From Elymus sibiricus (Eukaryota; Streptophyta; Magnoliopsida; Poales; Poaceae), in contig CM077668.1 in assembly GCA_039707655.1 (NCBI GenBank), positions 397,943,630 to 398,007,629 on the forward strand: DNA of 64,000 nt, written 5' to 3'. Below are positions 57,684 to 64,000 of this stretch, in pieces. The notes under the pieces are model-generated. The model was given only the letters and a program-made list of their open reading frames with translations. It had not been told where the DNA came from and searched no databases. A program made the translations under genes and the position numbers. Position 1 is the first letter of the stretch; the number at the start of each line of letters is the position of its first letter.

Positions 57684-58363
57684 TGATAACTCACAAGTAT
57701 AGGGGATCGCAATAGTTTTCGAGGGTAGAGTATTCAACCCAAATTTATTGATTCGACACAAGGGGAGCCAAAGAATATTTGCAAGTATTAGCAGTTGAGT
57801 TGTCAATTCAACCACACCTGGAAACTAAATATCTGCAGCAGAGTGATCAGTAGCACAGTAGTATGATAGTTTGATAGCAGTAGCAATAATAGTAACGGTA
57901 ACAGTAATGGTAGCAGCAATAGTAGTAGCAATGATAACAGTAGTAACAACAGTAGTAACTTAGCAAAGAACAATATGTAAAAAACTCGTACGCATTAGAT
58001 CGGTGATATTGTTGGATAACATTCAGCATGTAACAGTCATAACCTAGGGCGACACAGAACTAGCTCCAATTCATCAATGTAATGTAGGCATGTATTCCGT
58101 ATATAGTCATACGTGCTTGCGATAAGAACTTGCATGACATCTTTTGTCCTACCCTCCTGTGGCAGCGGGGTCCATAAGGAAACTAAGGGATATTAAGGCC
58201 TCCTTTTAATAGAGAACCGGAACAAAGCATTAACACTTAGTGAATACATGAACTCCTCAAACTATGGCAATCACCGGAATGAATCCCAATTATTGTCACC
58301 TTGGGGTATGCGGATCATAACACATAGCAGGTGAATATAACTTCCAAGATCGGATCAAGAACA
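57684..58363 (-). repeat. 5' LTR of Y, truncated by Z
   Basis: Matches 49523 to about 50194 with scattered substitutions and a 12-bp expansion (ACAACAGTAGTA, about 57947) in the trinucleotide-like region. It breaks at 58363, where Z is inserted. Confidence 0.85.
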
Positions 58364-61300
58364 TGTGATGCCCCCGACTTAATCGTGCACTAATCATACA
58401 TGCAAATGCACACGATCAAGGCTAAGGACTCACTTGAAGATATCACAACACAACTCTAAACACAAATAAAATCATACAAGCTTTATATTACAAGCCAGGG
58501 GCCTCGAGGGCTCGAATACATAAGCTCGATGTCATACAAGCATCAGCGGAAGCATTAGATATCTGAGTACAGACATAAAAGTAAAACAGATAAGCCTTAA
58601 GAAGGCGGGGCAAAACACAACACTGGATCGAAAGGCGTAGGCCTCCTGCCTGGGTGCCTCCTATCTACTCCTGGTCGTCGGCGGTCTCCACGTAGTAGTA
58701 CTCTCCACCAGAGGGGTAGTAGAAGTCATCGGCTGGCGCAGCTGGCTCCTGAGCCCCGTCATCTGGTCACATCAATCGGGTATGTGGGAAAAGGGGAAGC
58801 AAAGCAACCGTGAGTACTCATCCAAAGTACTCGCAAGACTTACACCAGATCTATTCTACTTATGCATTGGTTTCAAAGGAAGGGTTGTATCAGTGGACTG
58901 GACTGCAGCAATGCCAGAATAGAGGGAAAGGCCTAGCCTATCGAATACTAGCATCTTAAGCGTCTTGCAGCATTAGAAGAGTGCAGATTAGTACTATAAG
59001 TATAGTAGTAGCAACAAGTATAACAGTGGCCACGCCCAGAGATCCTTCCTCGACTCCCTGCGAGAAAGCAATCCCGGAGCCACATATTAACCATTTCTAG
59101 TTGTAGAAGATCGGGATACTTTCCGAGCGTCCTGTTACCGTGGACACGGCTATTCGAATAGATATACTTCCCTGCAGGGGTGCACCAACTTACCCAACAC
59201 ACTCGATTAACTCTGGTCGGACACACTTGCTTGGTCCATGCCCGGCCTCGGCTGATCGACATGTCGTAGCCCTACGTAGGCTCAACAGAGAGACCAGCAC
59301 GCCGGTCAACATCCTAAGCACTCAGGGGTCTTGGGCCCATCGTCCTTTGCACTCCTGCGCATTGCGAGGACGGCCGAGAGCAGACCTAGCCCCCTTAATA
59401 CAAGCGCAGGCTTTCGCGGTCCAACCCAGGCGCGTGCCACTCAACTGCTGACATCTGAAGAACTTCGGCTGATACCACGACGCCGAGTGCCCATACTATT
59501 CCCGCGTGGTGGTTAGTGTGATAAGGCCAGAGGCCTACTCAGATTACATATCCTAACCCATTAGTGCGTTGGGAGCTCGCGGTGACAAGCAGAGACTCAC
59601 GATCATGTGACCCCGTCGCCCCGTCTCGTGGAATTACGGCAAGGGCTAGGAATGCCCGGCCGTGCCACATAATTATCTCGCGGGTACCCTCATGGCCAAC
59701 CCGACTCCCCATCTCTCGCGGGTACCCCTCGGGGCCGACCCGACTTAAACAAGTAACAGTAGTAAAGTCAAGTTAACCGTGTGTCCAAAACATCAAGATG
59801 GAATCCGAGGAATCACCCTCGTTGGATTCCCACTCGATGTACCCATCAAGGTGAACCCGAAGGAATCACCCTCGATGGTATTCACACTTGCGGGGTTGCA
59901 CGACAGAAACTTCATCGGAGGTAGTGAAAGAGGAATCACCCTCGGTAACCCACATCCGACTAGCTGCACTACAGAGGCAACATCAGGAGTGAGATAAGAG
60001 GTACCACCCTCGGCACTCGATGGTAACTCTGCAGAGTCGAGCAACTTAGGGGGTGTGCGGTGATGTGCTGGTCTCAGCCCGTCGATCACATTGAACGGGG
60101 CACTGGTAACTAAGCGGGGCAACTAAGAACAAGGAAGAGGGGCCAAAGATGGTTTACTAACCAATCTACACTAAGCATTTAGGATATTGGGTAAGTATCA
60201 ATAGCAGTTTACAGAAACAAGCTATGCATCAGAATAGGATCAATCAATAGCAGTAGCAAATTCTAATGCAAGCAGGAGGGAGAAAGAATAGGTGATATAG
60301 GCATGCGTCAAGGGGGGTTGCTTGCCTGGAAGCTCTGCGGCAAAAGAGGGGTCGTCGACGGTGTAGTCGTACTCCGGAGCTGCGTCGGTCTCGGGGTCTA
60401 ACGGAAGAGAAGAGGGGGAAGAAACAATAAATAAAAGCAAACAAATGCAACACAATGCATGGCATGACAAAAATGCAGTGTTGGTGGTGACCTAATGCAA
60501 TGCTACATGTCGCAGACAAAGCGGGAAAATATCTGGGATATTTTCCCGGCGTTTAGGCAGATATCGGTATACTGAACCGGAGGGGAAGGTTCCATGTTCA
60601 GGTAGATAGGAGTGATGGTCAAGTATTTTGACCACATATTCGGATTCGTCTCGTTTTTCTGATCAACTTTCATGTTGAAAACTTTTCGATCCGAGCTACG
60701 GTTGAATTTCTACGAATTTTCAAAGATTTAAACCTTTTTCTAAAATTCTGGAATTAAATCTAATTAATTAATTCACATTATCCAAAACTGTAGCTGATGA
60801 TGTCAGCATGCGGTCAGTGTGACGTCAGCGAGTCAACCCAGCTGTTCCAGGTCAAACCTGACAGCTGGGTCCCACTGGTCAGTGACTCTGGGCTAATTAG
60901 AATTAATTTAAACTAAACAGAGAATAATTAGGGAAAGGGCCCCACATGTCAGTGTCAGATTAGTAATTAGATTAATTTTAAAAACTAATTAGATTAATTA
61001 GACGCGGGGGCCCACTGGTCAGTGTCACTATGCTGCCACGTCAGCACAGTTGACCGGTCAACGCGGCCAACTGGGCCCACTGGCAGTGACCTAGGGGTGC
61101 CCCTGTGGCGGCCACGTCGGCGTTGGCCGGCGGCGCGCAAACGCGGCGGAGTCGCACGGGACTCGCCTGAAAACCGCTACGGCGGGCCGTTTCGCGCGCG
61201 GCTTGGCTCATTCGAACGAGCGCTCGCCCGCGCGTGGACTGGTGGCGGTGGCGTCGCCGGAGTCGGCCGGAATGGACGCCGGCGACGAGGTCAGCGGCGG

Positions 61301-62479
61301 AGCGGTTTCGGGTGACGGCAAAAACGGCGATGCAGTGCGCTACGGTTCGATCTAAAGGGGCAGGTGTGCTCTACGCGCGCGTGTGAGGTCGTTGGACATG
61401 GTCCCGTGACCTTTTGGTCGCCGGAGACACGTCGGCGACGAGCTAGGCGGCGACGAGCTCGGCCATGGCGGAGCAGCTAGCTAGCGAGCGCGCGCGGGCG
61501 AACGGAGAGGGGAAGAAGGGGGAGGAGCTCACCGTGAGGCACACGGTGGCCGGCGACAGCTTAGGAGCAGCAGGGGAGGTCGCAGACGCCGGTGATCGCC
61601 GGTGACCGAGAAGAAGGGGGCGGCTCGATCCGCACGATGTAGGGCTCCCCGAGCTCGAAGTAGAGGTGCAGGAGGTGTGGTCGAGCTCGGCGGAGCCTCC
61701 TGACACGTCGGAGCGGAACGAGGACGGCGGTCGCCGCGGCGGAGACGGACGGTGGCGACAGCGACGTACTGGATGGAGGAGGAGGAGGAGAGCGAGCGAG
61801 GCAGAGAGAGGAGAGAGTGGCGAGGGCGTCCAGGGGGAGGGGATAGGGCTCAGCCTTATCCTCCCCCAGCCCTGTGACGTCGCGGTGTCGCCCGCTGGCC
61901 GGCAAGCGCACGCTCGGCCACGGCGCGGCTGACACGGCGAGGGAGAGAGAGAGGAGGGAGAAAGGGCCGGTTGGGCTGGGCCAAGTGCACTGTGCACTTA
62001 GGCCCAGCCGGTTTAGGCCTTTTCTTTTTCTTTTTCTGTTTTTCTTTTTACAGAAAGTTTAGAAAAATAAAAGAGCTGCCAAAATGCATTTGTAAAATGT
62101 GAAATTGGTCCACAATAATACATTGCATTATTCTGCTCTGCCACAAAAAGTTTGGGCAATTTTGGAATCCATTTGAATTTTTCAAAAATGGAAATGGCAT
62201 TTAAAGTGCTGTTTTTGCATTGTTTTAATGCTCTAGCCCATTTTAGGAAAATAGGTAATGTTGTTTTCCTGAACATTAATTTGTTTTGGAATATTTGCTA
62301 CAACATGAACTATTTTCCAGCAATTTTTGAGCAACTTCAAATTTCACTTTGAATTTGAATTGGATTCAGTGGAGGAATTTGAAATGAGATATTAATCCAT
62401 ATTTATTAAACATTGCAAATCACAGAGACTTAGCACAATAATCATGTATCACTGTTGCTCATTACAGAGGGGTGTTACA
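58364..62479 (-). repeat. 3' LTR of element Z (Tekay-like Gypsy)
   Basis: 4116 bp. Minus strand from TGTAACACCCCTC (62479) to GGGGGCATCACA (58364). Same terminal sequences and internal four-copy array as the W LTR, so they are related families. ORFs inside (for example 61443-61997) are GC-rich shadows without domains. Confidence 0.85.
59808..60024 (-). repeat. Four-copy GAGGAATCACCCTCG repeat in Z LTR
   Basis: Reverse complement of the W array at 33091-33305, with copies near 59808, 59868, 59930 and 59997; the last is degenerate. The spacing is similar. Confidence 0.8.
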
Positions 62480-62492
62480 ATTCTCCTCCTCT
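62480..62492 (-). promoter_or_regulatory. Polypurine tract of Z
   Basis: Minus strand AGAGGAGGAGAAT directly before the LTR start, identical to that of W. Confidence 0.8.
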
Positions 62493-62516
62493 AAAAGAAA
62501 TTCTCGTCCCGAGAAT

Positions 62517-64000
62517 TCAGGAGGTAGAAGAGAAAAGGTCGGGGTATTCCTCGTGAAGACGATCCTCGCGTTCCCAAGTGGCTTCATCTTCTGTATGATT
62601 CGACCACTGCACTTTAAGGAACTTGGTAGTCTTCTGGCAGGTCCGACGTTCAGCTTGATCGAGAATGCGGATCGGATGCTCTTTATAAGATAGATCATCT
62701 TGCAAATCGAGCAATTCATGATCCACTGCTTGGTGCGGAGATTCCTTGAAGCAACGACGAAGTTGCGACACATGGAAGACGTCGTGGATGTGAGAGAATT
62801 GCGGCGGCAACTCCAATTTATATGCCACATGACCACGTCTGGTGAGAATGCGAAAGGGACCAATGTAGCGAGGAGCTAACTTGCCCTTGATCCCGAAGCG
62901 ATGAGTGCCCTTCATAGGAGTGACACGCAGATAAGCTTGCTCACCAGGTTGATAGATCGATCCCCAGTGTTTTCGATCATAATTACTCTTCTGGCGAGAC
63001 TGAGCAGCTTTAACGTTTTCCCGCACAATACGGACTTGCTCTTCAGCGTGTTGGATAATACCCGGACCAATGAGCGGCCGTTCCCCAGTTTCTGACCAAT
63101 TCAGAGGGGTTCGACACTTACGTCCATATAATACCTCGAAGGGGGCCATTTTCAAGCTGGCTTGGTAGCTGTTATTGTAAGAGAATTCGGCATATGGGAG
63201 AGATTCCTCCCACTTCTTGCCAAATGAGATGACACAAGCACGCAGCATATCTTCAAGCACTTGATTTACTCGCTCAACTTGGCCTTGGGACTGGGGGTGA
63301 TAAGCTGAACTCCAGGTTATATGAGTTCCAATAGCTTCTTGGAAACTTGCCCAGAACTTCGAAGTGAAGAGGCTGCCATGGTCTGAACTGATCTCCTTCG
63401 GAATACCGTGGAGTGATACAATTCTGGAGATATACAAATCTGCTAACTGACTAGCAGTGATCGTCTCCTTGACTGGCAGGAAGTGTGCAACTTTGGAGAG
63501 TTGATCAATGACGACGAGAATAGCACCATGACCCTTCTGTGACCTGGGAAGACCAGTGATAAGATCCATTTGCACTTTGTCCCACTTCCATTCAGGAATA
63601 GGGAGCGGTTGCAGAATTCCAGTAGGTTTCTGATGTTCTGCCTTAATGCGACGGCAAACGTCACATTCAACAACATATCGAGCAATGTCCTGCTTCATTT
63701 TAGACCACCAGTACCTTTGACGAAGGTCACGATACATCTTGGTGCTACCCGGATGAATAGATAGCGGTGTATCATGTGCCTCCTTCATAACCTTGTCGGT
63801 CATAAGCTCGAACCGAGGTACCACAATGCGGTCTCTGAAATACAAAGTTCCATCTTCAGCAAGCGAGAAATCTCTGTACTTTTCAAGGTTAAGATCTCTC
63901 TTCATCTGATCAACTTTAGCATCTTTAGCTTGCGCACGCTTAACAGGTTTCTCAAGGTCTGGCTGTATAACAAGGGTATTAAGAGAACCCTGTGGAACAA
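62517..64000 (-). CDS. Gypsy pol C-terminal half: integrase plus chromodomain-like tail (partial)
   Basis: The frame is open to the right edge; the first Met, 63905, is internal. From that Met, the HHCC zinc finger is H44, H51, C81, C84. Integrase catalytic residues are D114 (QMDLITGLP), D175 (SSDHGS) and E211 (GQVERVNQ), with 35 residues between the last two. A GPFRIL-type C-terminal domain lies at about 350. The tail EHPIRILD to EYPDLF resembles the chromodomain of Tekay-type chromoviruses, which is thought to steer integration to heterochromatin. The usual SDRGS is SDHGS here. No internal stop. Reverse transcriptase should lie just outside the window. Confidence 0.92.
   Translation of the reverse strand, partial: VPQGSLNTLVIQPDLEKPVKRAQAKDAKVDQMKRDLNLEKYRDFSLAEDGTLYFRDRIVVPRFELMTDKVMKEAHDTPLSIHPGSTKMYRDLRQRYWWSKMKQDIARYVVECDVCRRIKAEHQKPTGILQPLPIPEWKWDKVQMDLITGLPRSQKGHGAILVVIDQLSKVAHFLPVKETITASQLADLYISRIVSLHGIPKEISSDHGSLFTSKFWASFQEAIGTHITWSSAYHPQSQGQVERVNQVLEDMLRACVISFGKKWEESLPYAEFSYNNSYQASLKMAPFEVLYGRKCRTPLNWSETGERPLIGPGIIQHAEEQVRIVRENVKAAQSRQKSNYDRKHWGSIYQPGEQAYLRVTPMKGTHRFGIKGKLAPRYIGPFRILTRRGHVAYKLELPPQFSHIHDVFHVSQLRRCFKESPHQAVDHELLDLQDDLSYKEHPIRILDQAERRTCQKTTKFLKVQWSNHTEDEATWEREDRLHEEYPDLFSSTS

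Larger units (their letters stand above)
49523..58363 (-). mobile_element. Element Y: Athila-type Gypsy without RT/integrase
   Basis: 3' LTR 49523-50923, purine tract, long non-coding region, a 340-aa ORF, a gag-protease pseudogene, primer-binding site TGGCGCCGTTGCCGGGGA (57655-57672) and a 5' LTR fragment from 57684, cut at 58363 by element Z. No reverse transcriptase, RNase H or integrase motif was found anywhere in it, so it is non-autonomous. The layout resembles Sabrina/WHAM-like wheat elements. Confidence 0.85.

Overview
This window is plant nuclear DNA, almost certainly from a Triticeae grass (wheat, Aegilops or barley relatives). The evidence is a very high density of nested LTR retrotransposons: BARE/Angela-type Copia LTRs, Athila-type and Tekay-type Gypsy elements. 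There is also a CACTA element with AGTCCCGGTT subterminal repeats, Au-like SINEs, Stowaway remnants, and one spliced gene with GT-AG introns. Nothing bacterial or organellar was seen.

Layout. 1-1134: end of a Gypsy LTR. 1135-6820: a low-copy island with two tRNA-derived SINEs, an inverted array of short repeats, and the only intact protein gene, a three-exon 265-aa methylesterase-type alpha/beta hydrolase (4842-5831, minus). 6821-13235: a complete Copia element with 403-bp LTRs and a full-length gag-pol frame. 14053-23395: a decayed Gypsy polyprotein split by a non-autonomous CACTA element (14692-17480) and by a BARE-like LTR that itself holds a younger solo LTR (19661-21689).

23396-27289: an AT-rich, non-TE stretch. 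I read it as a minus-strand small nucleolar RNA host unit. It holds five box C/D-like genes in two families, and the upstream region has a TATA box, a telo-box and three site II motifs. 27290-30547: a Helitron-like element just upstream of that promoter.

30720 to the end: a deep retrotransposon nest. A gag-only Tekay-like element W (30720-38005) is cut by Gypsy X (LTR 38006-39521). X is cut by a near-pristine Angela-type Copia (40339-49373) and by Athila-type element Y (49523-58363). Y is cut by Tekay-like element Z (58364 to beyond the window), whose integrase and chromodomain-like tail run off the right edge.

Cellular function is confined to the esterase and the proposed snoRNA unit; the rest is mobile DNA in various states of decay. 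Family names given for TEs are from memory and are less certain than superfamily and structure.
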